Positions 6,989 through 14,802 of a stretch of 64,000 nucleotides of DNA are shown here, one piece after another. The stretch is from a virus, in IMG/VR virus record IMGVR_UViG_3300037502_002145, positions 1 to 64,000 of that record. One strand, given 5' to 3'. Position numbers and translations under genes: made by a program. The notes beneath the pieces were generated by a model that saw only the letters and a list, made by a program, of their open reading frames with translations, was not told where the DNA came from and did not search any database. Positions within the stretch are counted from its first letter, which is position 1. Each line of letters opens with the position of its first letter.

Positions 6989-9301
6989 TTATAGTATTCC
7001 ATATATACGCACACCTTTAGTGCTTGGAGAATATGAGGCAATACCACTAGATGTTAAATTTTGCCCATTTTGCATAGATGTGGTTACAGTTTTTCCACTA
7101 TAGGAAAATCGAACTTGATATGAAATACTAGATCCATCTGAATTTATATTTTTCCAAACAGCTTGTGTTTGCGACGTTTTGTTTATAGGGAAAGACTGAC
7201 TTATACCATTAATATTTAACTCAACAACCAGCATTGAGTAATAGTCTGGATAATCAACAAGTTCAAAAGTTGTTGGTATATCACTGGTGTTGGTATATAA
7301 TACGTTGCGACCAATTATAGTGCTATTCGGGTTTGTTTTTGTAATACCCGCATGTACTGCTGATTTATTAACATCTATTTTTGATTGATTGACGTTACAA
7401 GGCTTACTTATAGCACCGCTTATTGATATTAGCCCACCGAAGTTTGCATCTATAAAGTTAGCAGTTGAACAAGTTACGTTAAGCATAGAGACGTATGATC
7501 TTTCGCTTCTAATTGCATAAGCAGATAACGGGTTATTTTGAGTTACATTTATATTAAGTAATGAAATAGTACTATCTGTTATTAAAATACCCTTAACATC
7601 GGCGCTTGACGGAGCGTTTAAATACAAAGAATCTATGCCATGTATTCTTACACCAGAATAACTACCACTGCTAATTTCAACAACTACAGCACACCCAGAT
7701 TCTATTAATGGTATTGAATTTATTGCTTGCTGTATTTCTTTAAATGGGTTGGTGGCCGTGCCGTTCATCATAACCCCATTATAAGAGTTATCGACATATA
7801 ATGTAATTATTGGATTTGGTGCTGCATTTTGATATATTTGCTTTGTCCTATCAGATGTTTGGATATTAAAATCAGTCTTAGTTATAAACGTTTCAAAAAA
7901 ATTGCGCTCATTATTGGAAGGGGTGTTCCATCCAATATAAAAATTACCCGTTCCATCATTCGTTATAAATTCGCTTTCCATCAATACATGACGTTGTAGC
8001 TTGATAGGATTTTCAAAAATCTTTTGTATTGTCATATCAATCGTATTAACACAAATGCATATGTCTGGGGAAAAACACAGCATATATAATACGTGGTCGT
8101 GATAAGTCAATCCGCACCCATTTGTGCCTGTTTTTTTAGGCAGTCCTATATTCACATCTTTGACAAAATTCATCTCATTATCTAACACCTTAATGGTTAA
8201 ATATTCATTTGTACCTGTTGTTAATACATACCATTCATTATTATCTATATTATAAGTCAATGATATGCAATTATAATTTTTTACTATAGTATTTGTAAGA
8301 GTAAAAGTAGCGTAGTCTATTACATAAATATCTGTACCAGTTGATGTTATGTATAAGTTACCTTCCTTATATTCAATGTCGTTACCATGTCCTATGGGGA
8401 GTACAGCTTCTCTTATAGTGTTACCGGTATACAAATCAATTTCCACTAATTTTTGATAATCACCAACTTCATTGATAGTTGTAGCATAACATATCACTAA
8501 TGTTTCTTGGTTATCAATTTTAACATAGCATCCACCCTGCATTACCATATAATCATCACTGTATTTTATATAGTTATACATAACATTAGTTTTAAATTGA
8601 CCTATTATCGGCAGTTGTGATTTGTTGATTTTACCATTATCACTCAATGTCGATACACCATTAGGATTTCCCTTTTCAGACGAATTTATCTTATTTAATT
8701 CCAACTCATTGACAGCCCCCACCAAATCAGCGTTTGATGTTGTTTCTAAAAGCGATAAATCACCAATTTTTTCATCTGCATAAGCAAATACATCGGTCGC
8801 TTTACCTTGTGGATCATAAATCGAGGACATCATATCGCCTCCAACACCATCTGTTCCTTTAGCAGCAATACATTTCCACCAGGTATTATCAGTGTTATAA
8901 GTTGGGGCATTACCAATTGTTTCTAAAATACATTGATATGTCCCACCTTGATCTGTAACTTTATTACCTACTTTATATGCTTTATCTGGATCATAACTTT
9001 CTAATTTTTTATACTCGTTATAAAATTCTTGTCTTACAACCTCTGCGTCCGATACATTTTGAGCAACTGTATTAGCATTTGTAGCTGCGTTATTCGCATT
9101 AGTGGTAGCAGTATTTGTTGCATTTATCGCATTAGTAGTGTTTGTTTCTCTATCTATTTCAGCTAATTGTCTTTCAGCTTCACTTAATTGTCTTTCTGAT
9201 TCTTTTTGATTTATTAAATTATTTGTTTGTATTACATTACCAATTAACCGAGGAGATATTATTTCTTTATCGCCCCAATAAACCTTTTTTATTTCTGACA
9301 T
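6989..9301 (-). CDS. Tail receptor-binding / tail-fibre protein with beta-helix region
   Basis: 770 residues. The N-terminus (about 25-95) is a coiled coil rich in Ala/Asn/Thr repeats (NATNTATTNANNAATNAN), typical of the trimeric shaft attaching to the baseplate. Residues about 100-145 (YDPDKAYKVGNKVTDQGGTYQCI...WW) resemble a small carbohydrate-binding module. The middle (about 245-480) looks like a beta-propeller of repeated DIYVIDYATFTL-like strands; residues about 500-640 have a pectate-lyase-type beta-helix pattern (ATNPFKEIQQAINSIP). It follows the BppU-like gene by 15 bases, consistent with a host-recognition protein. Precise ligand unknown; the C-terminal domain is not recognised. Confidence 0.75.
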   Translation of the reverse strand: MSEIKKVYWGDKEIISPRLIGNVIQTNNLINQKESERQLSEAERQLAEIDRETNTTNAINATNTATTNANNAATNANTVAQNVSDAEVVRQEFYNEYKKLESYDPDKAYKVGNKVTDQGGTYQCILETIGNAPTYNTDNTWWKCIAAKGTDGVGGDMMSSIYDPQGKATDVFAYADEKIGDLSLLETTSNADLVGAVNELELNKINSSEKGNPNGVSTLSDNGKINKSQLPIIGQFKTNVMYNYIKYSDDYMVMQGGCYVKIDNQETLVICYATTINEVGDYQKLVEIDLYTGNTIREAVLPIGHGNDIEYKEGNLYITSTGTDIYVIDYATFTLTNTIVKNYNCISLTYNIDNNEWYVLTTGTNEYLTIKVLDNEMNFVKDVNIGLPKKTGTNGCGLTYHDHVLYMLCFSPDICICVNTIDMTIQKIFENPIKLQRHVLMESEFITNDGTGNFYIGWNTPSNNERNFFETFITKTDFNIQTSDRTKQIYQNAAPNPIITLYVDNSYNGVMMNGTATNPFKEIQQAINSIPLIESGCAVVVEISSGSYSGVRIHGIDSLYLNAPSSADVKGILITDSTISLLNINVTQNNPLSAYAIRSERSYVSMLNVTCSTANFIDANFGGLISISGAISKPCNVNQSKIDVNKSAVHAGITKTNPNSTIIGRNVLYTNTSDIPTTFELVDYPDYYSMLVVELNINGISQSFPINKTSQTQAVWKNINSDGSSISYQVRFSYSGKTVTTSMQNGQNLTSSGIASYSPSTKGVRIYGIL

Positions 9302-9316
9302 AGTTTAATACCTCCT

Positions 9317-10411
9317 CTATTTAACGAATTTGTATAATCTAAAATGTACTTTTTCACCACTTGGAATAGTCCAACCAGTTAAATTAATCGATTTGTAATC
9401 AGCCGAATGAGTATAGTTATCTGTTTCTTCTAAAACTACCCCTTTATATATAATCATCAAGTCATCTCGTGTTGGGTTGAAGTTAAGATTATGAGTTATG
9501 CTTGAAGTAGTAGCGGTAGTAGTGTAAGTAAAAATTCTCATTCTCTGTGCTATATTGTTACTAGACCAAGTTTGAACCGTATTTACATCATTGTCGTTTA
9601 TATTATTCTGCGATATTACTACTTGCTGAGCTGCCTCTTTTGCAGTATTTGTATCATTGATTAATGTTGTTAATTCATCGGCTAAATCATCATTACTTTC
9701 ACTATCTGAAATAAGATGGAAGTACAACAAATCATCTTTTTCAGTTTGAGTTAAAGCATCATATTCAGCCTGAGTCATGGTTAACCAATCTGGAATTCTA
9801 GCATCTTTTTCTACTCTTGCAGTTTCGGCTTGTTCACGACTTGCTTCGGCACTTGTCACATCTTGATTTAACTGAATCATTTCGTTAGTAGCGTTAATTG
9901 CATTAGTGGTAGCCGTTTCCATATCTGTTAACTTTTGATTAATTAATGTTATCAATCCAGTAATTGTATTAATCATTATCGTAAGAGTATCGAATTTACT
10001 AGAACCTACAACGGCATTTCTGTCTATGGCAGACTTCTCAACCAACACCTTAAAAGAGGTAGACTGAATTAATTCATCTTTTGTCGTATCACCTTCTGGA
10101 TCTGGTTTATACAATCCAATCTCAGCAACGACAGTTCCAGCTACAGCAGTTAAATCTTCGGTTACTGTATATATTATTTTATTAGTAGATATTTCACAGT
10201 CATTTAATATTGGCTCTCTACGTTCATTTGTTGCTTGAAATTTAGCCACGTATCCACTTGGTATTTCAAGTATATTTCCATCTTCATCTACAAACTCGAC
10301 TTCAATTTTACGTGAGTTTTTATCATTCTGTTTAACCGTGATAGCTTTGTAACCTAATTGACCATCACCACTTAAACCAACTTTTACATTTTTTATATCT
10401 GGAAAAGCCAT
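9317..10411 (-). CDS. Baseplate upper protein, BppU N-terminal domain type
   Basis: 364 residues. The N-terminal about 140 residues (DIKNVKVGLSG..., VEFVDEDGNILEIPSGYVAKFQATN) fit the BppU N-terminal domain that docks receptor-binding proteins to the baseplate of siphophages. The middle is a coiled coil (about 150-215) and the C-terminal 80 residues form a beta-rich tip containing NLNFNPTRDDLMIIYKG, common in phage fibres. Good ribosome site (GGGAGG). Followed by the tail-fibre gene; preceded by one copy of the 14-base element at 10518-10531. Confidence 0.75.
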   Translation of the reverse strand: MAFPDIKNVKVGLSGDGQLGYKAITVKQNDKNSRKIEVEFVDEDGNILEIPSGYVAKFQATNERREPILNDCEISTNKIIYTVTEDLTAVAGTVVAEIGLYKPDPEGDTTKDELIQSTSFKVLVEKSAIDRNAVVGSSKFDTLTIMINTITGLITLINQKLTDMETATTNAINATNEMIQLNQDVTSAEASREQAETARVEKDARIPDWLTMTQAEYDALTQTEKDDLLYFHLISDSESNDDLADELTTLINDTNTAKEAAQQVVISQNNINDNDVNTVQTWSSNNIAQRMRIFTYTTTATTSSITHNLNFNPTRDDLMIIYKGVVLEETDNYTHSADYKSINLTGWTIPSGEKVHFRLYKFVK

Positions 10412-10517
10412 ATTTTACCTCCCTTTTGTTGAATTTTTGGTCAAAAATGGATATAAATAGTATCAAATAATACCAAATATAGCCTATTTTTCACGATAAA
10501 AGTATTATTTTATTTAC

Positions 10518-10531
10518 AGTGTTATATTAGT
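10518..10531 (-). promoter_or_regulatory. 14-base element, ACTAATATAACACT
   Basis: One mismatch from consensus ACTAATATAAAACT. It sits between the DUF1617 gene stop and the baseplate gene and points in the direction of transcription. Confidence 0.5.
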
Positions 10532-10536
10532 GTTCT

Positions 10537-10935
10537 TTACTCCGTATCATCCTCAATCATAAAGTCTAAATCGAAGAGTATAGCGGACTTAATTTTGTCT
10601 ATTTTTCTTAAATCAGAATATTTTATAGTTAAGAAATCAACTTCATTTACACATCTTAATAATTCACCTTGTTCTTTAGTGAACTTTTCTTTATTAGCTG
10701 GAGCAAATTTAGGCTGACCATTTTCTTCGTATCTAACTTTTAACTCATCATCTTTGATTGCATATTTTTGAACCAATTCACCTTCCATTTCTGAAAATGT
10801 CTTATATAGTGATTCTAGCTTTTTCATATTCTTTTTTAAATTCCAAGCTGTATCCATAGGTACTTCATAAGCCATTAACTGACGTAAAAGTTCCATGATG
10901 TTTAACATTTCAAGATTATTAATTTTCTTTACCAT
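10537..10935 (-). CDS. DUF1617-like phage protein
   Basis: 132 residues, largely helical and charged (LEMLNIMELLRQLMAYEVPMDTAWNLKKNMKKLE). Pattern and length fit DUF1617, a phage protein family of unknown function usually encoded near baseplate genes. Strong AGGAGG ribosome site. A terminator follows the upstream gene, so it may start from its own promoter. Confidence 0.6.
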   Translation of the reverse strand: MVKKINNLEMLNIMELLRQLMAYEVPMDTAWNLKKNMKKLESLYKTFSEMEGELVQKYAIKDDELKVRYEENGQPKFAPANKEKFTKEQGELLRCVNEVDFLTIKYSDLRKIDKIKSAILFDLDFMIEDDTE

Positions 10936-10963
10936 TCAAATTCCTCCTATTTTTGGGCATAAT

Positions 10964-10993
10964 AAAAGACACTCAACATGATAGAAGAGTGCC
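10964..10993 (-). terminator. GGCACTC-type terminator, copy 1
   Basis: GGCACTC pairs with GAGTGTC (one G-U) followed by TTTT on the minus strand. Member of a family of near-identical hairpins (also 13717, 24352, 26771). Confidence 0.75.
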
Positions 10994-11003
10994 TTAATTA
11001 TTT

Positions 11004-11315
11004 TTATTTAATTGTTTCAAGTTCAATGTTTCCATCTACTAGCTTTATTGTTATTGTATTGCCATTCTTAATTATCCCAACTAACCTATCTAAGTGGAAC
11101 ATATTTAATACATACGTCATATCTGTTTGTAAATAATTACCCATATCTTCAAACATGATAGTTCCGTCCGTATCTATTTCTGCAACGAGATTAGTAACTT
11201 CATATTCACGTTCTCCATTCACTGGAAATATTTCGGTTACTTTATAAATAGTAGGAGATTGCCAGTCATTGTTATCATCTAACAACTCGATTAATTCAAG
11301 TATACTTATATTCAT
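11004..11315 (-). CDS. Unknown small phage protein (paralogue of the 24387 gene product)
   Basis: 103 residues, not recognised. It begins with LELIELLDDNNDW and continues with YKVTEIFPVNGEREYEVTNLVAEIDTDG, closely paralleling FKVTEEFKKNGKRSYILHDLHIEIEND in the product of 24387-24734; both end in an I-V-DG-I beta pattern and both are followed by a GGCACTC-type terminator. Ribosome site GAGGT. Likely a mobile or duplicated accessory gene; function unknown. Confidence 0.6.
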   Translation of the reverse strand: MNISILELIELLDDNNDWQSPTIYKVTEIFPVNGEREYEVTNLVAEIDTDGTIMFEDMGNYLQTDMTYVLNMFHLDRLVGIIKNGNTITIKLVDGNIELETIK

Positions 11316-11320
11316 ATTCG

Positions 11321-11500
11321 CTACCTCATTTCTAATTCTACAATGTGGTATAACTCTGATGAATATGGTTCTTTGAATGTTTCTATTTTATCTCTATCTA
11401 GGGTAGAAAAGTGGTGTTCATCAACAACTTGTGTCTCATATAATGGATCAATCTGTAATATAATAACTTTAATAAAAGCGGAAGAGGAGATATTATGCAT
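11321..11500 (-). CDS. Small unknown protein, 59 residues
   Basis: ATG at 11500 overlaps the stop of the antirepressor-like gene by 8 bases (ATGCATAA), with GGAGG 9 bases upstream, so it is translationally coupled. The product starts MHNISSSAFIKVIILQIDPL and ends ELYHIVELEMR; no recognised domain. Ends 6 bases before the next gene. Confidence 0.65.
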   Translation of the reverse strand: MHNISSSAFIKVIILQIDPLYETQVVDEHHFSTLDRDKIETFKEPYSSELYHIVELEMR

Positions 11501-12395
11501 TGGTAGATACCTCCTGTGACTCTACTTTTAAATCACAAAACAAATCAGATGGTTCTTTTTTATAATACAGACATAAGGCAGAAAAACTTTTTACAACATT
11601 GTTCCATTCTTCTTCTTTAACGTGTTGTAACCATGGTTGTTTACCTCTAGCTTTTAAATCCATATGATATTTATTCTTTAGTTGTTTATATAGTTCATTC
11701 CACAATGTGCCATAATTTTTATGTACTAGTTGAGCAAGTTTTCTTACTGCAAAATTAATTCGACTTCTATCTTCCCATTCAAGAATACCATTAGCCAACG
11801 CTTCATTTGACTTTTCTAGTTTCTTAATATGACGATTTTTAAAATTCATATAGTTAGTAGTAGCGATTATAATTGCATCTGGATTGCCAGAGCCGTAAGC
11901 CATACCTACTTCGATTTGAAGTTTTTGTTCCTCATTAATATCTAATAGTTTTGTTTCTGTTGTTGTTTTTTCTTCAATGTTTAAAAGTTGAGTACGGATC
12001 TCTTTCGCAATTAATGAGTCTCTAAGCAACATTCCAATCCTTAGTATTGCTCTACGAGGTATTAATGTGTTTGTTTTATTTGCGAATTTTAATCCGTCAG
12101 CCTCAAAATAACCTTTAAAGTTAGTAGGTTGTAGGTTGCAACTTACTAAATATTCTTTAGTTTCTACTCCTGATAGCTTTTTTATACCATCAAATAATAA
12201 TTCGTCTTCATGTCTAAATACTATTGTTTTAATAGCTTCTTCACTGACTTCGTAGTATTGAGACACCTGTTTAATAGTAGATAATTCGGTGTTAGATATT
12301 AATATTAATGACTTTACTTTTTCTAGAACATCCATTCTTTCTACTAGTTGATTTCTAAGTTCCTTACTTTCTAATAATTCTGTTTCATTTCTCAT
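11493..12395 (-). CDS. Antirepressor-like phage regulatory protein
   Basis: 300 residues. A putative DNA-binding N-terminal half (ELSTIKQVSQYYEVSEEAIKTIVFRHEDEL looks like a helix-turn-helix) followed by a domain with FEADGLKFANKTNTLIPRRAILRIGMLLRDS, and a C-terminal segment (about 215-285, INFAVRKLAQLVHKNYGTLWNELYKQLKNKY) resembling KilA-C/ORF6C-type ends of phage antirepressors. Such proteins bind and inactivate repressors to trigger induction. The gene follows a non-coding segment that carries a plus-strand sRNA candidate, overlapping the leader of this mRNA. Family placement is by general resemblance. Confidence 0.6.
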   Translation of the reverse strand: MRNETELLESKELRNQLVERMDVLEKVKSLILISNTELSTIKQVSQYYEVSEEAIKTIVFRHEDELLFDGIKKLSGVETKEYLVSCNLQPTNFKGYFEADGLKFANKTNTLIPRRAILRIGMLLRDSLIAKEIRTQLLNIEEKTTTETKLLDINEEQKLQIEVGMAYGSGNPDAIIIATTNYMNFKNRHIKKLEKSNEALANGILEWEDRSRINFAVRKLAQLVHKNYGTLWNELYKQLKNKYHMDLKARGKQPWLQHVKEEEWNNVVKSFSALCLYYKKEPSDLFCDLKVESQEVSTNA

Positions 12396-12428
12396 AATAA
12401 TATCATCCTTTCATATTTGTATTGACAT

Positions 12429-12457
12429 TTGACATCTATACAAAGGTTTGATATAAT
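12429..12457 (+). promoter_or_regulatory. Strong plus-strand promoter for a small RNA
   Basis: TTGACA at 12429-12434, 17-base spacer, TATAAT at 12452-12457: a perfect sigma-A promoter. A second TTGACA lies at 12422. It points against the surrounding operon and toward a terminator 75 bases on. Confidence 0.8.
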
Positions 12458-12462
12458 TATAG

Positions 12463-12538
12463 ACAGATATAGCCTAGCTATATTAATTATGTAGAGGCAG
12501 TCATTTGTTCTTTGGTCGGAGCGATGACTGTCTTTTTA
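12463..12538 (+). ncRNA. Candidate antisense small RNA in the antirepressor leader
   Basis: About 75-base transcript predicted from the perfect promoter to a strong terminator: GGCAGTCAT (12496-12504) pairs with ATGACTGTC (12524-12532), then TTTTT. A 5' hairpin TATAGC-CTA-GCTATA lies at 12468-12482. No open frame of note. It lies opposite the gap between the RHH gene and the antirepressor-like gene, so it is complementary to any read-through mRNA and could regulate it. Confidence 0.65.
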
Positions 12539-12540
12539 GT

Positions 12541-12711
12541 TTATTCTGAATAATCATTTAAATTAATTAGCTCATCAGAATATGCCTTCATTAATATTTC
12601 TAAAACCTCATTCATATCAAGTTTATTTTTGACACACGCAACTTTAAAATTCAAAATAATATCTTCATCTATAGTGGTCATAAACCTCTTCCTTGATTTG
12701 CTATCTGACAT
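12541..12711 (-). CDS. Ribbon-helix-helix (Arc-like) DNA-binding protein
   Basis: 56 residues from ATG 12711 (GGTGAG upstream). The sequence KRFMTTIDEDIILNFKVACVKNKLDMNEVLEILMKAY has the RHH plan: a beta strand (FMTTIDED) then two helices with the conserved N-terminal cap of the second. Likely a small repressor. It lies just upstream of the antirepressor-like gene and of the opposing sRNA. Confidence 0.7.
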   Translation of the reverse strand: MSDSKSRKRFMTTIDEDIILNFKVACVKNKLDMNEVLEILMKAYSDELINLNDYSE

Positions 12712-12798
12712 ATAATTCTCACCTTTCATATATCATACATGTAATATATCATGTTTATGTTTAACTGTCAATACAAAATATGAAAATTTTTCTAATTA

Positions 12799-13005
12799 TT
12801 ATCCTATTTTAATTTCAATAGTATCTATCTGACTTATTTCTTTCTTTGTTATTATAGATAAAAATACATAATAAATTAAAAATAATAATACTCCGATATA
12901 ATATCGGCTTGATATAAGTAAATACAATCCAAGTGGCAATAATGAAATAGAAATTAAGGCTAATACAACCAAGCTTATAAGTTTTATTTTTATTAAATTT
13001 TTCAT
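12799..13005 (-). CDS. Small membrane protein, two segments
   Basis: 68 residues: Lys-rich N-terminus, then two hydrophobic segments (about 10-31 SLVVLALISISLLPLGLYLL and 35-52). Ribosome site AAAGGAG with 8-base spacing. Unknown function; cargo gene between RHH and toxin-like genes. Similar in size and topology to the 13525-13704 product. Confidence 0.55.
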   Translation of the reverse strand: MKNLIKIKLISLVVLALISISLLPLGLYLLISSRYYIGVLLFLIYYVFLSIITKKEISQIDTIEIKIG

Positions 13006-13135
13006 TTAAATCTCCTTTTTTAAAGTAGTATTTTTTATACAAAATGAACAAAACTGATGTTCTAACTTCCATAATATACCAATATAAGATAATATATTAA
13101 TATTACTTGTAGGTGCAGGTGAAAGGAAGTTTACA

Positions 13136-13228
13136 ATGGAAGAAATTTGCCTCATTATCAACACAGTAGTACTTACAATAGGCTTGATTCGTAGCCTATA
13201 TAAAGATTTTAAAGAAACATATAGATAA
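13136..13228 (+). CDS. Small hydrophobic peptide, type I toxin-like
   Basis: 30-residue peptide MEEICLIINTVVLTIGLIRS-LYKDFKETYR: a short hydrophobic helix followed by a basic/charged tail, the plan of Fst/TxpA-type type I toxins. ATG has GAAAGGAAG 6 bases ahead. It is encoded opposite to the surrounding operon, followed by about 270 bases of untranslated RNA and a terminator at 13483-13512, an architecture common for type I toxin mRNAs. No antisense antitoxin promoter could be confirmed by eye. Confidence 0.45.
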   Translation: MEEICLIINTVVLTIGLIRSLYKDFKETYR

Positions 13229-13524
13229 ACATTTTCATGAATAATATATCTCAAAGTCAATATAAATGTGAACGAAGTCTAGCCCACTTCAAGATACAAA
13301 TTAAAATCCTGTACTTATCACATGGAAGTAGTGACGATGAATATATTAATCATGAAAATATTGCTTTTTATCTATATGTATGCTACAATTACTTTAGGCA
13401 AAATCCATTAAAAACTATTTTATCCTTTTAGCACAACGGGCGACGTGCTACTTACGAGAGGAAGTAGTATATGAACTAGAATAAGCATCTGAATAATCGG
13501 GTGCTTATTTTAGTGTAATGCTAA
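13229..13524 (+). other. Probable 3' untranslated region of the toxin-like transcript
   Basis: No supported gene: a 64-codon plus-strand frame (13237-13431) lacks a ribosome site. The stretch holds the hairpin CTACTT/AAGTAG (13448-13467) and ends in the terminator at 13483-13512. An antisense antitoxin RNA would be expected here but is not evident. Confidence 0.4.
13483..13512 (+). terminator. Terminator of toxin-like transcript
   Basis: AAGCATC (13483-13489) pairs with GGTGCTT (13500-13506, one G-U) followed by ATTTTA. Oriented for plus-strand transcription. Confidence 0.6.
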
Positions 13525-13704
13525 TTACTTTTTTCTTTTTTCAAGCTTATATGATGTATAGAATAACAATGATATTAATAAACATAAGCTAAATTTAAAG
13601 TACTCTTGCTTAGACAAATAATTAAGAGACAAAAGTAAATCAGTTATAATTAAAATTGCATAATAAATCTTACTTGTTAATATTTTATTTTTTATTATAT
13701 TCAT
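13525..13704 (-). CDS. Small membrane protein
   Basis: 59 residues from ATG 13704 (GGAGG 6 bases ahead). Basic N-terminus, two hydrophobic segments (about 12-28 and 33-50) and a Lys-rich end LEKRKK. Not recognised. Preceded by a terminator closing the Big2 gene, so separately expressed cargo. Confidence 0.5.
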   Translation of the reverse strand: MNIIKNKILTSKIYYAILIITDLLLSLNYLSKQEYFKFSLCLLISLLFYTSYKLEKRKK

Positions 13705-13716
13705 TTTTCCTCCATT

Positions 13717-13744
13717 AAAAAAGACACCCATATTTCAGAGTGCC
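13717..13744 (-). terminator. GGCACTC-type terminator, copy 2
   Basis: GGCACTC pairs with GGGTGTC on the minus strand and is followed by TTTTTT. Closes the Big2-domain gene. Confidence 0.75.
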
Positions 13745-13755
13745 TTTTACTTTTA

Positions 13756-14718
13756 TTATTCAGTTACATAAACTTTACAACTTAAAACAATAATTTCTTT
13801 TCCAGTATTAATTGTACAATATACTGTAGCTTCACCAACACCAGTAGCAGTAACTTTTCCGTTTGCTGAGTTTACTTTAGCTATTTTACGATCAGATGTA
13901 GACCATTTATATTTTGATCCTTTAATTTTGTTCTCGATATTAAGGTCAAATAAATTTTCAACTTCTAAATCTAAAACAGTTTCAGTTAACAGTGGAAAAT
14001 TATCATCAATACCAACAATTACATCTGAAGATAATTCGTAAGTTTCTTTATCTGGCGTTGTTACTTTACATGTTATTTTGGCTTTACCTTCTTTGATTGC
14101 TGTAACGTTTCCTTTTTTATCAACCTTTGCAACCTTAGTGTTTGATGAAGACCATTCGTAGGTTGAACCACTTACTTTATCTACTAAATTTATGTCATAA
14201 GTTGATTCTTCATTTAATAGAATAGTATTAGCTGTTAGAGTAGTGGAAAAGGATTGGATGGATTGAGTTTCAAATAAGGACATATCTTCATTTGTTGGGT
14301 CGTTATCTATTATCACTTGTTCATCAATAAAATCTTTAGAATTTATATTTATTTTTACCTTCAGGCTAGTGCCATCATCTAAGTAAAAAATAAGATTAAC
14401 ATCTTGAGTTCCTTTTGTAATTGTGTATTCTGGGTTTTCCCATGCATAATCTGAATTCACGATACCATAATAACTTTTATTTGTATTTTCATCATACACT
14501 TTTTTCTTTAATGAGTACACAATATTAAAGTCCTTTAGTTTCTGACCGGAATAAATCGTATCAACTGCTCCAGTTGTCTTATTTTGAATACGCATTAAGA
14601 GTTTGTATGAGTTATCCGATAAACCGTCAATAGTAAAAGTATCGTATGCATACACATTATTAACATTAACAAACAATATGCAAAGCATTATAGACAATAA
14701 TAAAATTAATTTCTTCAT
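13756..14718 (-). CDS. Secreted protein with two bacterial Ig-like (Big2) domains
   Basis: 320 residues from ATG 14718 (AGGAGG 8 bases ahead). N-terminal signal peptide MKKLILLLSIMLCILFVNVN with a probable signal peptidase site near VYA-YD. Residues about 30-150 are an unknown beta-rich domain; two Big2 repeats follow (about 160-240, TYEWSSSNTKVAKVDKKGNV, and 245-320, KYKWSTSDRKIAKVNSANGK). Such domains are adhesins or surface proteins. It lies in a phage tail region but is exported by the host, so it is a likely lysogenic-conversion (moron) gene. No anchor motif is seen; it may be released or bound to other surface structures. Confidence 0.8.
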   Translation of the reverse strand: MKKLILLLSIMLCILFVNVNNVYAYDTFTIDGLSDNSYKLLMRIQNKTTGAVDTIYSGQKLKDFNIVYSLKKKVYDENTNKSYYGIVNSDYAWENPEYTITKGTQDVNLIFYLDDGTSLKVKININSKDFIDEQVIIDNDPTNEDMSLFETQSIQSFSTTLTANTILLNEESTYDINLVDKVSGSTYEWSSSNTKVAKVDKKGNVTAIKEGKAKITCKVTTPDKETYELSSDVIVGIDDNFPLLTETVLDLEVENLFDLNIENKIKGSKYKWSTSDRKIAKVNSANGKVTATGVGEATVYCTINTGKEIIVLSCKVYVTE

Positions 14719-14802
14719 ATTAAACACCTCCTACAACTAATATACCATAATTTCCAAAATTATTCAATAGAATAACTATTAGTATATTCAATTGTTATAA
14801 AT

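Noticed and set aside
6817-7047. Minus-strand 76-codon frame overlapping the tail-fibre C-terminus
   Set aside because: Overlaps the end of a supported gene in another frame with no ribosome site.
13006-13260. Minus-strand 84-codon frame opposite the toxin-like gene
   Set aside because: No ribosome site, frame is low in charged residue patterning, and the plus-strand gene with good ribosome site is favoured.
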